Shown here: one piece after another, positions 10,685 through 21,184 of the stretch
Position numbering within the stretch: position 1 is the first letter of the stretch
Layout of the letters: each line of letters starts with the position of its first letter
Assembly (NCBI GenBank): GCA_963662175.1
Contig: OY759219.1
Coordinates: 31,538,908-31,602,907, forward strand
DNA: 64,000 nucleotides
Direction: 5' to 3'
Source: Aradus depressus
Lineage: Eukaryota > Arthropoda > Insecta > Hemiptera > Aradidae
Program-made: the position numbers and the translations under genes
Notes under the pieces: generated by a model
Database searches by the model: none
The model's input: the letters and a program-made list of their open reading frames with translations, nothing else
What the model was told of the DNA's origin: nothing

Positions 10685-11321
10685 CCCTACAGCAGCCCTG
10701 TATCTTTAATAAAGTCCAGGACTCTTCTGCAGGTTCCTTCCATTACCTGCTTCGGTTCTGTTATGGCAGACCCGAAGCAGTGGAAACGTCTGCTTTCTAG
10801 CGCCTCGCACTGACTTAGAATATGAACCGGAGTCTCGTTTTCCTCGCCACATTTCCTGCACAGAGGGCTTCTAGCGTGCCCTTATTGTATAGGTGTTTGT
10901 TCATATGACAGTGTCCTGTTATAGCTCTTAGATCCATTCTGCTCATATTCAGGAGTTCTCGGCTCCTTTTCTCTGAGGGTTCCGCTATAAAGAGTTTTGA
11001 ATGTCTTTGCTTTGGGACCCCTCTCCAGAACTGGATATGATTCCTGGCCAGCCAACCATTTATTGCAGCCTTTGCGGTGCTCTTAGAGATTCCGCAGAAG
11101 GGTTCCGGTCCTATAGGTTTTCCGTTAGCTCCTGACCGGGCCAGTTGATCAGTCCTTTCGTTGCCCTCGAACCCCCGGTGGCCTGGCACCCATCTCAATT
11201 CCATTCTATTCTCCTTCGTCAGGGACTCCAGTGTTGAAGGCATTCTAGGACGATTTTGGAATCTATGATGACAGCTCGCAGCGCTTGCAGCGCTGTATAG
11301 GGAAAGTATGTAATTGGTCAA
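10685..11321 (-). pseudogene. LINE ORF2 C-terminus: RNase H end and Cys-rich tail
   Basis: The main frame (11321 to 10815) carries the end of an RNase H domain: MELRWVPGHRGFEGNERTD, where the His in GHRG and the Asp in ERTDQLAR match conserved positions. A linker rich in Trp and Arg follows, then TGHCHMNKHLYN. A frameshift near 10850 moves the ending into another frame, with a zinc-knuckle-like C..CGEENETPVHILSQC and a stop after FIKDTGLL near 10687. This layout is typical of Jockey/I-type LINEs. The N-terminal side stops where the inverted-repeat arm begins. Confidence 0.85.
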
Positions 11322-12189
11322 AAATTCGATGCTGAGTTTTCATGTTTTCCGATCTTCTGATTCCAATAATGAAAAAAGAATATGTGTGCCTTTGAACACG
11401 ATAACTCCGTATAGAATGAATGTATCGACACGAAATTTTATATGTGTGATCAAAACCTCATAAGGACAACACCTATCGATTTTCAGCCAAATCGGCCAAA
11501 GGGGAGGGGATTACGGGAGAGGCTTATCTCACAACCTAAACAAAGGAGATCTGGAAGGAGAGCTCAGCTACAAAACTGCAGTAATTGTCGATGTAAAGAA
11601 CATATCAAAACGAAATTTAGCAAGGTTTCAAGTTCCTAAATAAGAAACTAACTGGTTTCCAATCAAATCAGTAAATAGGTTTCAGAGAGAGAGCGAAAAC
11701 TTCATTCATTCATTCACATTTTTTTACTTTCTTATACCTATAGTATAAAATAATATTGTAATCTTGTGAAAATTCGAGATCGTTTTTTTCAACGGATTTT
11801 CACGTTTCAAGGTCCTTTGAATAGATTGGTCATGGGACTCTTAACGCAGAAACGATTGTAGCTATGAACTTGAAATTAGAATGAAGAAGTCACATGTGCA
11901 AACTTAGATCTGATTAGTTTTTGGTCGAAATCGGACGAAAATTGACTTTACTTTGGCGCTTATGTACATTTTACAAGATACCTCTTAAATTTATGATTTA
12001 ATCAAACAAAACACTAGTGAATGTTGTAGAAGCCACATTTTATACAAAATATTTTTCTCGAAGGTCGCTCCGTTTGCGAGATACATGCCAAAAACAAATT
12101 AATTTTGAACGTCCAGTTCGATTCATCCCACACCCTCCAGAACTTATTCAGAATTCAATCAGAATTTGGAGTAAATTCTTCTTTAATTC
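11292..12189 (-). repeat. Right arm of the 0.9-kb inverted repeat
   Basis: Reverse complement of 8091-8986 with only scattered differences (for example one base in the 'TCCGATTTCGACC' segment). It contains D modules (11400-11560) and family E (11830-12060). Confidence 0.88.
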
Positions 12190-12258
12190 CAATATTCTCT
12201 CATACTTCGTAATGGTACAAATAACTCTATCATATAACAATTGTAACTATATATATAT

Positions 12259-12398
12259 AATGTTGGAATGCTGGATGGGCTGGTGATAAAACTATAGACA
12301 GTTTTTCTCCTAAAAAGAAATATTTATTTATTATTATTAAATTTTAAACATTAGATAATGCGATAGTACAATACTTTAGTTTTACAAATAATACAATG
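12259..12398 (+). repeat. Inverted arm a of a rearranged element
   Basis: Begins at AATGTTGGAATGCTGGATGG and matches the reverse complement of 13178-13328. It is followed by a direct repeat (12418-12521) that recurs at 13331-13434. The LINE piece lies between the two sets. Confidence 0.8.
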
Positions 12399-12628
12399 AT
12401 TTTCTTACCTGAAAATAAAATCGGTTTTAATAGTCTTTAAATCCTAAATTAAACAGAACAACTATAACCTCTCTTATTGTTACTCCACTAACCTCCTTCC
12501 AAATATAATGTTACCTATACTAAAAAAATGAAGTATTTACTAAAAAAACAAAAAAAAAAGGTTTCGGTTCAGCGCAAAGGGCGCTATACACAATTAAAAA
12601 AGTATATATATATACATATTGCATATTG

Positions 12629-13150
12629 TTAAAATATGATGTCTTGTAGAAGCCGGGGCTTCAGACGACGATGTAGCAGAGGTTCCCCAATGCCAAAGGT
12701 AGCGGCTCCAGAAACACTCTGCAGCCCAGCTCTGAACCTTGTAGCTAACTCCAATATGAAGTCTCTAACGTCGGGAACACCCAGCTCCCTGTCTATCTGA
12801 GAATTCCTTACCATCCAAGGCGCGTTTACGGCAAGGCGGAGAACTTTGTTTTCGAACCTTACCAGTTTCTTAATGTTGATCTGGCTTGTGCCGAACCAAA
12901 CCGGACAGGCGTATGTGATGAGTGGCCGTATGAGTGAGGTGTAGAGTAGTGTGGCACATTCATGTCGGAGTGTAGTGTTCTTGTTGAGAAGTGGGTAGAG
13001 TGAGGAGAGTCTAGTGTAGGCATGTGTCAATTTGGAGTTAATGTGTTGGCCCCAGGTAAGTTTGGTGTCTAGGAGCACCCCTAGATTCTTCACCGCCGAG
13101 TTGGTGTCCAGGAGATGTTTATGTGGTTGATGTTTAGCGATGTCAGTGTA
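12629..13150 (-). pseudogene. Jockey-like LINE reverse-transcriptase C-terminal piece
   Basis: The open part (13093 to 12629) reads KNLGVLLDTKLTWGQHI, LYTSLIRPLITYACPVWFG, KLVRFENKVLRLAVNAPWMVRN and then GVPDVRDFILELATRF. These are the hallmark post-polymerase blocks of Jockey-clade ORF2. Upstream codons continue the match in another frame (SLNINHINISW near 13110-13140), so there is at least one frameshift. The catalytic palm motifs are missing. The fragment is bracketed by the rearranged inverted and direct repeats at 12259-12521 and 13178-13434. Confidence 0.88.
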
Positions 13151-13177
13151 TCAGTAATTATTACTTACCTAAAAAGG

Positions 13178-13434
13178 ATCATTGTATTATTTGTAAAACT
13201 AAAGTATTGTACTATTGCATTATCTGTAAAACTTATGTTTAAAATTTAATAATAATAAATAAATATTTCTTTTTAGGAGAAAAACAGTCCATAGTTTTAT
13301 CACCTGCCCATCCAGCATTCCAACATTATAAATCGGTTTTTATAGTCTTTAAAACCTAAATTAAACAAAACAACTATAACTTCTCTTACTGTTACTCCAC
13401 TAACCTCCTTCGAAATACAATGTTACCTATACTA
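13178..13434. repeat. Inverted arm b plus direct repeat
   Basis: 13178-13328 is the reverse complement of arm a. 13331-13434 is a direct copy of 12418-12521 (AATCGGTTTT.ATAGTCTTTAA onward). Confidence 0.8.
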
Positions 13435-14058
13435 CAAAAAAAAAAAAAAAAATTAAGTAGGTAATTCATTTTTACATATATATTAATGTGGATAGGCTTC
13501 TGGTACCAGTCAGAGGGTAACATGGACAACAACGCGAGATGAACTCCTGATTTTCCTATAGACCTGTAAGGAGCTTAAGAAGGAGAGCAGTTAGTGATTG
13601 TCATCTGAAGAGAAGATTTCCCAGGAATAGCAGCGACCCTGGGAGTGACAAGATAGCACTAATGTCTTTATCTTTTACCTTTCTGCTCGACTAATAACAA
13701 CCCCAACTCTCAAAGTTTCATCAAATTGCACTCATTTTCAACCTCTGAAAACTGAAACTTCCTCCCGATTTTCACAAACTAAACTCATACTTTCCTCCAA
13801 CTTCTTCTAACTCTCGTTTAAATCCATCCATTGAGAGGTAGATAACACATTGAAGAGTTCCGAAAGTAACTTTTAGACATTTGTGGGGAATCTGAAAGCA
13901 GTCGCTAGGTCTTTCGTTTCCCTCCATATGAAAATTTAATAAAAGGAATCCAAGACATGTGCCTGGTCCATCACTGGTCAGTTGATTTGGAATGTCTGAA
14001 ACATTTTCTTTACACGCCAAGACCGCGGAATGAGTTGTTAAGTCAGTATAAAATAATT
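13435..14058. other. No recognised gene; one minus-strand ORF
   Basis: An 82-residue minus-strand ORF (14020-13772) with no recognised motif lies here. It has two Cys and a mixed composition and could be chance. The rest is unassigned. Confidence 0.35.
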
Positions 14059-14335
14059 CGTGGGTTCGAAACCCGGCCGAGGCCCATAGTTTATTTTATC
14101 TGGGAGGTAAAATAACTTAAGCACACCGTCCTTCGGATGGGACGTTAAGCGATGGTCCCGAGCCTGTACGATGTCAGGTACTCGTTAAAGACCCCTGCCC
14201 TAGGTGAATAAAAATTTAGAGTAGGCAAAATTTAGGACTCCCACAATAGAGTCGGGCTCATGTCCTCCAGAGTGACGAAAGAACGCTCTGGTAAGTGGCG
14301 ATATGACCTTGTTGTTAAAGCCCGGACATGAGTCA
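14059..14335 (+). repeat. SINE-A, 5' truncated before box B
   Basis: Starts at CGTGGGTTCGAAACCCGGCC (box B) and continues through the whole body to GGACATGAGTC. The CCTAA tail is gone. Confidence 0.9.
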
Positions 14336-15348
14336 ATAGGTGTATGTGTATATATGATTGGAAAGTCGTGAGAGCTTTACCGCCAAAAAAATTGAGCTAT
14401 AAACTTGAAATTTGAAATAAAGATGTCACATATGCTAATTTAGTTCTGATTATATTTTGGCCAATATCGGAAAAAATTGAGACTACATCACTCCAGGGCT
14501 TAAGTACATTTTACAAAATACCACTTATATTTATGAGTTAGATAAAATTTGTAGAAAATACTAATAGGCATTTTTTACATGAAATACAATTTTTCTAAGG
14601 AAGCCCGGTTTTCAAACCCATTTTTTTAGACGATTGATTGATTTACGAGAGAATCGTCAATTCTTTCGAAATAAAGCACCCTCACCAAAATTGTTTCCAA
14701 TTAAATGTTCATGCCTAGTTACCCTTAGATATGAGATAGGACCAATACAAACAAAGTTACGAAATGAAAAGACATTTTATTATTCTGGGACCGAGGTCTT
14801 CTAAGAAAAAATACATATAGAGTAAAGAACAGGAACAATGAAATATAGTATCAATAAATAAATAGATAAATAAATTAGTGCTATATTGGAGAAAAACTAG
14901 ACAATTATAAATATAGATAAACAAAAGATTAACATGAAAAAACCTAAAATTAAAAAGCTTCATTATGATGGGAAAAAAATTAATAAAAGAGAATATGTAA
15001 AAAAAAATAAAATAGACAATAAAAGTCGACAGAGCATAATGCTATTATGGTTGATTATAAAAGAGAAGGAAGGTTTGAAATAAAATTAATTTTAAAGTAG
15101 AAGCTAGATAGAAAAGTGTGAGGGAAAAAAAGGAAATAAAAAATAGGAAAAAATAAAATAAGCTAAAAAAAAAAAAATTAATAATAAAAATATATAAATG
15201 TGTAAAATGAATATAAAAAAAAAGGAATACTATTGATTATGATCGACTAATTTAGGAAATATAATAAAAATAGAGAATAACAAAAAAAAAGAGAAATAAA
15301 ATGGAATAAGTAAATAATTTAAATGATTAGAAAATTGAGGTTGACGAA
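14336..15348. other. Family E remnant, then A-rich DNA
   Basis: 14380-14620 matches the family E segments at 8280-8420 (GATGTCACATATGC, AAGTACATTTTACAAAATACC). 14950-15340 is A-rich on this strand and may be the 3' untranslated part of the LINE at 15349-15717, which reads leftwards. Confidence 0.5.
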
Positions 15349-15717
15349 TTAGAGAATGAAAAGGGGAAAGAAATCAAAGGGGAGTAGATTGTTTAGTGAA
15401 GAGGAATTGGAATAGTGAGGATTTGAAGGAGAGTGACGGATTGGGGGAGGCAGGGAGTTCCAAAGAGAAGAGGCCTGGACAAGAAATGAATTGTGGAAGG
15501 CAGAGGAGCGATGGGAGGGGATGAAGAGGTCTGAAGGACAGGATCTAGTGTGTCTCTGGTGAACTGAGGACTGGAATTGAAACATTTGGTAGAGGTAGTA
15601 GGGTTCTTTGGATTTAAGGATTAGGAAGAGGAAGGAACCTAGGAGGTAGTTTCGGCGATAGGGGTGTAGCGTCTCTAGGGACATCGAAAACAAATCTGAC
15701 GCAAGTATGACCCCCAA
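15349..15717 (-). pseudogene. LINE ORF2 extreme C-terminus
   Basis: A 122-residue frame with LETLHPYRRNYLLGSFLFL, then QRHTRSCPSDLFIP, and FLVQASSLWNSLPPPIRHSP. The order 'L..RR', 'H.TR....', 'S.LWNSLP..IR' is the well-known tail of CR1/Jockey-like LINE ORF2 proteins. No polymerase domain is left. A homologous, shorter tail occurs at 41654-41782. Confidence 0.8.
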
Positions 15718-16330
15718 AAAATGTAAAATTGATTTTCGTTGGAGTAATGTTTAAATTGCAACTTATAGCAACGCATTTTAAAATATTTTATTAAAATCAG
15801 TTTTTTTATTAAAAAGTGAAAAATATGTTATGTGGCCATTACAGGACTTTCTTATACCATTCACTGTTGATCAGATCACTCTCCATCCCTCCTTTCAAAT
15901 TTCCACATCAATAATGTTTTCTTTAATGTGTTCAATTTAAAAGTAACTGTCATTGTAACAAAGTCGATTTGTTAGCCACAAAAGAGCAACAACCTGTGGA
16001 GAGTTAGTACTTTCTGCCATAAATGGGAGTACATGAAGATAAACCAAACTGTAACTTTAATATTAACTGAGTTGGCGGAAGTTCGTAATCCGATAGAAGC
16101 ATTTTAAAGCAATTTACGTTAAGTATGAAATTTGATTAGTGTTCCTCAGCCCGAAACCCTTTTAAAAGGGTTGTTACTTGAGAATATCATCGAAAATGAT
16201 GGGTGAAAAATTTAATAAATGTAAATTTTGTGAAAAGTGAGACATTTTGTGCACATATAAAGTGAAACAGTGGTCGTCACATCAGCAATGTGTCTTTCCA
16301 CCAGGAATTAATCAACTAAATTATCGATAG
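15718..16330. other. Diverged interspersed repeat; no gene
   Basis: The ATGTGGCCATTACAGGAC block near 15830-15850 also occurs near 35650-35670 and, reversed, near 54080-54105. This marks another old repeat class. Confidence 0.45.
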
Positions 16331-16530
16331 TTGACTTAGGGACTTTAGACATAAGTTATTAGAGTTTTTGAGTTGATCATCCCCCCCCCCCCCCCCCCTT
16401 CTCTTCGGCGGATTTTGCTGAAAATAACAGGTTTCATTCTTTCATGGATACAATTGTAAATCATACAACATATAACCTGGTTGTAATTCTTAACGCAAGA
16501 AACAATATAGACAGTAACTATAATTGCCAT
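16331..16530 (-). repeat. Family D fragment with C18 tract
   Basis: Reverse-oriented D module (GTTGACTTAGGGACTTTAGA, then TATTAGAGTTTTTGAGTTG). Its purine-rich core has become a poly-C run at about 16381-16398. Confidence 0.6.
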
Positions 16531-16746
16531 CATTTCTCATGTAACATTTTCTTTTGTAAATAAATAAATAAATAAAATAAATAAATTGGACAGAAAACTT
16601 CAAACGAAAAGAAAATGCATATCATCATCTTTTCTAAGCCCTACATATAAGGCGCTCATTATTTCTGTTATAAAGGCATTTTAACATGTTTATATATATG
16701 TACGAATAATGCACGAAAATAGTTATTAACAATACAAAACGTATGT

Positions 16747-16750
<4 letters not shown>

Positions 16751-16796
<46 letters not shown>
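16751..16796. repeat. (TA)n microsatellite
   Basis: About 23 uninterrupted TA units. Confidence 0.97.
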
Positions 16797-16801
<5 letters not shown>

Positions 16802-16884
16802 AATCGTTGTTTAATTACAGTTTCTGACTATGCCGCATTGTTGGATATATATGCGTGCGTGCTTGCTATATATACTCAATTCTC

Positions 16885-17285
16885 TCAGTTGTGACTCAAA
16901 TGAGAACAGGAATATCATATCGGTCCCCATCCAGGAAATTTCAAATTGTTAAATTCATTTTTAAATAGTTTTATTATGTTTATTTTAATTTTTAAATCTT
17001 AATCAAAAAAAATTATATTGTTTTAAAAAATATTTTATCAGGTATGTTTATATTTAACCCTATATAAATTTAATTGTTGTCACTTTTTATTAATTTAATT
17101 TATTTAATATTTTATTACCGCAATATTCTATGGATTTTAACGAACGGAACTTTATACCTGTTTCTTTGTTGCTAAATTATGGATTTTTTGCAGACTGCCA
17201 GATTAATAGGGCAAAATCGAAAGGTGGCTAGCAAAAATTAATAAACTCTGTGAGAGATCAGACTATATTTTATTTTACAAACTGT
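16885..17285 (+). repeat. Family K repeat, diverged copy
   Basis: Carries GTTGTGACTCA, GGTCCCCATCC and, 250 bp on, the motif CGAAAGGTGGCTAGC and CTCTGTGAGAGATCAGACTA. The same order is seen on the minus strand at 24560-25085. The hammerhead-like core in this copy is degenerate (17189-17232). Confidence 0.65.
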
Positions 17286-17290
17286 GAGGA

Positions 17291-17784
17291 AATTTTATGT
17301 TTTATTTTAAAGTTTTAATTATTTATGAACGAATATATACTTCATTTACACATACACTTACAAAACATTCTAATATCGAGTAAACAATACTGGCAATGGC
17401 CTGGGCCGTCTGTCGGGAGAGAGGGTCATAAAAAAGCAAAAATAAATAAGGAAATTTCATAGTAAATAAAGAAAATTCCTGTACAATTGAACTAATAAAA
17501 CATATACGAATAAAATAAAGAAAGTAAACCAAATAAATTAATAATAAGACAGATAGGCAGAAAAAAAGAGATATCAATAACATTTGTAATAAAATGAAAC
17601 AATAAACTGTAGGAACTGTAATAAGAAAAACAAAGAACAACATGGATGTAACTGTAAAGGGTTTTTTAAATATATTATTTAATAATTAAATTGTTCAACA
17701 AGAAATTTCCTGTATTTGATAGCATACATTTTAATTATTTATGTACTTTAACGTGGAGGGCAAAGCTAATAGTCTATAAAACTA
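17291..17784. other. No gene seen
   Basis: AT-rich. The minus-strand 106-codon frame (17643-17323) encodes an extremely hydrophobic Phe/Leu/Ile-rich string, which is what T-rich DNA gives by chance. I do not call it a gene. Confidence 0.5.
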
Positions 17785-18214
17785 CATTGTCCGTCCAATT
17801 GTAACTTACACTGGTGAAACTTGGGCGTAGACAAAAGAAAATGAAGAGACTCTGCTACTGTGGGAACGCAAAGTACTCAGAAAGATTTATGGACCTATTT
17901 TCCGAGAACGGCTGATGGCGTATCCGGAAGAACAGAGAGTTGAGAGACCTCTACGGGGATCCCGACCTGGTATCCGTGTTCAAGCAGGCGAGATTACGTT
18001 GGTAGAGAGAATGGAAGGAGGTAGACTCCCTAAACAGGCCCTCTACGGTAGGCCAGGCGGTGCCAGGAGAGGAGGAAGACCGAGACTCCGTTGGCTGGAC
18101 GACGTCGAGGCGGACCTCCGAGTGTTGGGCATCAGAGGATGGAGGCAGAAGGTTGTAGATCGAGACGAATGGAGGAGGATTGTGACGGCGGCCCGGGTTC
18201 TTTCAGGACCGTAG
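17785..18214 (+). pseudogene. LINE ORF2 C-terminal piece with frameshifts
   Basis: The open frame 17915-18214 contains RMEGGRLPKQALYGRPGG, RRGGRPRLRWLDDVEADLR and GIRGWRQKVVDRDEWRRIV. This is the conserved tail of a non-LTR ORF2. Upstream in other frames are pieces of the expected blocks (VYKTTLSVQL-like, then ENEETLLLWERKVLRKIYGP-like and RELRDLYGDPDLVS), so several frameshifts separate them. The fragment is GC-rich compared with its surroundings, as expected for a once-coding insert. Confidence 0.9.
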
Positions 18215-18379
18215 CGCCGCAGGAAGAACAAGAAGAAGAATGCACTTTAGAATATATATATAGGTATATTCAGTTTTACTAACATTTATTAGACAATGAA
18301 TTCATGAATAAACAAAAGTATACTTACAACTTATTTCTTATATTACTTGATGGTAGACAGATGTAGTGGACTAGCTTGT

Positions 18380-18426
18380 TAAATAAGTAATTAGATTTAT
18401 CAGTCCAACAAATTTTTTTTATATTT
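18380..18426 (-). repeat. Inverted partner of the family J tail
   Basis: The segment TAAGTAATTAGATTTATCAG and TCCAACA is the reverse complement of 18853-18897, downstream of the hammerhead-like motif. The unit therefore has inverted flanks. A C16 tract lies at about 18496-18511. Confidence 0.7.
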
Positions 18427-18808
18427 AAAAAAATATAAAAATAGTCTAAAAACAAAAAAAGACCTCTGCTTAAATAGGGTAACTCAATTTGAACCCCCCC
18501 CCCCCCCCTTCCTGAGCTTTGTTTTGGGGAGTGGGAGTCTTCCAGTCAGCCAGTGTCCAGCTGGTCCCTGATACTGGAACGTGTCTCTTGACCTCTTCTC
18601 TAGAAAGGTATTTTAATTCAGAATATTTTAATTTATTGTACTGTTTTTAATTCAAATATTGTAATTTATTGTACTTTTGATAATTGTTACGTATTTTTAA
18701 ATTGCTATATTTTATTTTTAACTTATTTATTTATTAGTTAATGATTGACATGAACTGTAAAAGCTCGTAAATTCTAATCTAATTTTTGGTTTATGTATGT
18801 TCAGATTC

Positions 18809-18847
18809 ACCACCTGAAGATGGCAAATTGCCGAAACTAGTTGTGGT
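18809..18847 (+). ncRNA. Hammerhead-ribozyme-like fold (family J)
   Basis: Reads ACCAC (18809-18813), CUGAAGA (18814-18820), U, GGCA-AAU-UGCC (helix II), GAAA (18833-18836), CUAGUU and GUGGU (18843-18847). Helix I is ACCAC with GUGGU, 5 bp touching both sides of the core. Helix II is 4 bp. Helix III would be only 2 bp (A836-U841, C837-G840 in window numbers less 18000), with a self-complementary ACUAGU. The predicted cut falls after U18842. The extra U after the core A differs from the usual consensus. The fold is seen in the sequence; the catalytic role is inferred. Confidence 0.55.
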
Positions 18848-19049
18848 AAAAATAAAAAAATATGTTGGACTGATAAATCTAATTACTTATTTCTTTGTCT
18901 TTTTCATCTTCTATCATGGCCAATTTTCAAACAACTTACTCTCTTTTTATTTATCTTATATATATAGTTCGTTTTATATACATACATTTCTTCTTTGTTG
19001 TTCTTATTGCTTGCCGTATCAACTGTTGTTTGAAAGCAAAAAATATGAA

Positions 19050-19439
19050 AAATAAAGATGACTAAAAGACATTAAAGATAAAAACTCTACAAGAGTGAAG
19101 GGGAGCATTGTTCTTTGAAGGTCTTCAGTCGGGTTGTCATAAGTCAGTGGCTAACGACTCTGCTTTCCTGGCTCCGTCATCTTGTACACCCTCCTCCAGT
19201 ATAAATGGCACTTTTTTTTTTCTTTCTAGACTTGAAAATCCCTTATCTCGCTTCAAAAACTGAATTTGCATCTTAAACATTTCACTTGGCACTTTTCCTC
19301 TCCGTTATATCCCATCTGGACAACCCTCCTCGCCGACGAAGAGTACGCAGGCCTCGTGATCTGCAATAAATAATACTAAGAGAGTGTCAGCACTGACTGG
19401 TTTCTTTCATAATATAAACAAGTACGTTGTCATAGAAAT
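19050..19439. other. Mostly unassigned; Arg-rich tail-like codons at 19317-19364
   Basis: The codons for NPPRRRRVRRPRDLQ and a stop lie near 19320-19366. Related strings occur at 25697-25751 (+) and 22469-22610 (-). No full gene is seen. Confidence 0.4.
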
Positions 19440-19472
19440 AAAATACGTTGCCTTTCCACTGTTTTATTTTTG

Positions 19473-19514
19473 ATCAGAACCGGGTTTCAACGCAACAGCG
19501 TCATCATCAGTGAT
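19473..19514 (-). ncRNA. Hammerhead-like fold, family H left arm
   Basis: Minus strand: AUCA (helix I), CUGAUGA, U, GACGC-UGUU-GCGUU (helix II with one G-U pair), GAAA, CCCGGUUC, UGAU. Helix I pairs AUCA with UGAU. In the opposite arm the same pair is ACCA with UGGU, so a U-A replaces a C-G with pairing kept. Helix III has a mismatch here, so this copy is weaker. Confidence 0.5.
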
Positions 19515-19574
19515 AAATCTCACCCACACACCGTAGCCAGGACAACTGGCCGCCAAGCTGTATGGGTGGGATGT

Positions 19575-19616
19575 ACCACTGATGATGACGCTGTTGCGTC
19601 GAAAACCAGTTCTGGT
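19575..19616 (+). ncRNA. Hammerhead-like fold, family H right arm
   Basis: Plus strand: ACCA (19575-19578), CUGAUGA (19579-19585), U, GACGC-UGUU-GCGUC (perfect 5-bp helix II), GAAA (19601-19604), ACCAGUUC, UGGU (19613-19616). Helix I has 4 bp. Helix III has 2-3 bp (AA(C) with (G)UU). The predicted cleavage is after C19612 in a UUC triplet, which fits the NUH rule. Confidence 0.55.
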
Positions 19617-20229
19617 CAAAAAAAAAACAGTGGGAAGATAACGTCGTTTATTTTTATGAGAAATCTCATCCCATAACATCTATATGAAAAACGTTGTCTT
19701 CCTACTTTTTTATTTTAGAACAGGGTTTCAAACAGCGTCATCATCAGTGGCACATCCCAATTAGCTTAGCGAAAACTTTTTTGTTTCTTAATTCTTGCAG
19801 GGGGGTGGAGGGGGGTACTCTCTCTACTCTTGAATTTACAATTTTTTTTTTACCAATAGTATTCACAACTGTAAAAAAAATATACACAACAAGGAAATTT
19901 ACTAAAAGAGTAAAATATGGCATTGTCAAAGAGGGGAGAAACCACCCAGAGGTGACACTCCTTAGGTACTAAGTCGCACTCATTGTCACTGCTGCTACTA
20001 AGGATGTCTTTGGGTCATTAGCGCTTAAGGCGCCGTTGAAAATTATAACATTAGAAGTACGTAGAAAAAAAGAGGTAGGTACTTTTTATTTATATGTATA
20101 TATGTCCAAAATATAAAATAATTATAAATAATGTCCACTATAAAACAAAAAAAAAAGTAATTAGTTTGTAAGATTTTTCTTGTAATTTGATTTTTGTTTT
20201 CATATTGATATTTTGATTTTCTTTATAAT

Positions 20230-20590
20230 GTAGGTTTAGGAAAATAAACCCAATATTTGTTCTTTTATTCTATGCTATTCATTTCTTTATGAACCAGTAA
20301 GATTATTTATACCTTTGGATTAGATTGAACATTTTTGCAAATTTAGAAAAGCAAGATGACATATCTTTAGTAAATTTAGAAGAAATCGAAATGAAAAAAT
20401 TGTTAATTGAAATTTTTTTTAAATACGTACACTTTCTTCAAAATTGCACGTCTCGAACTTTCGATATTTTTTAGGGCCCTTTTCGGAAATTACTGTAGAA
20501 ATCAAAATTTAGTAGAAGACCAGCTATAATTTCTACAGGAAATGTGGTAATATTTATTCTTTTTGTTTTAATTATTATTAATTTTGTTTA
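20230..20590 (-). repeat. Family R repeat, reverse copy
   Basis: Reverse complement of the unit at 51110-51485. They share GGTTTAGGAAAATAAACCCA-like sequence, TCGATATTTTTTAGG and CTGTAGAAATC. The short ORF in the 51216 copy is destroyed here by indels. Confidence 0.7.
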
Positions 20591-21184
20591 TTCAATTATT
20601 ATATATATATTTTTTTAATTATCACAGATTACAAATATTTTCCCAAACCTGGGCATTGGTGTTGATTCATGTATTTAACAGAGTGTGACATCATCCGCTG
20701 CGTAACTTTAGAACAATCTCTCAACGAACCGAGTATTATGAAACCAAGTGTGAGGGAGGGGCTTTACACTGAAATGTTTCTAAGTAATTTATACTTGAAG
20801 ATTTGGCCGAGTCCCAAAGTTGTGTCGTGTGTATACTTGAGTCAGTCGTAGTACAGTAATATGTGTAGTTAGTTTGTTGGGTTGGGAGTACACTCAGTTT
20901 CATAACAAAGTTACTATACTCGAACATGGAGTAATCATGTTAACATCCATTATGTAGTAGTTTACTTTGGGTCAATCCTATTTGTGAACTTACTTACGGA
21001 CAAATGCTATGTTGAAACTTTAAATAGGGGACTTACCTCAATGGTCATTTGGAAAATACGTACTTTATGGCAAAATGTAATGTGATTTGGGAGAAACAAA
21101 AGTATCAAAGAGACTTAGTTTCGTTAGATGCACATAGCAAAGTAACAAGCTTTAAAAATTAGAAGCCGTCAATTAATCAATTAT
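20591..21184. other. No recognised gene
   Basis: Two overlapping small ORFs on opposite strands (20669-20851 and 20927-20736) show no motif. I leave the stretch unassigned. Confidence 0.4.

Larger units (their letters stand above)
19440..19680. repeat. Family H foldback, best copy
   Basis: Two arms (about 19446-19515 and 19575-19645) are inverted copies of each other. Each ends in a hammerhead-like motif, and the arms are separated by a spacer of about 60 bp. A third, deleted motif on the minus strand lies at 19700-19758 (GTTTCAAACAGCGTCATCATC). Confidence 0.85.

Noticed and set aside
10529..10813. 94-codon plus-strand ORF
   Set aside because: Antisense to the LINE Cys-rich tail and partly a translated TA/T run.
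17323..17643. Membrane protein of 106 residues (minus strand)
   Set aside because: The Phe/Leu/Ile string is what AT-rich DNA gives; there is no start context and no conserved motif.
18043..18231. Antisense ORF over the LINE tail
   Set aside because: A shadow of the GC-rich LINE coding frame on the plus strand.
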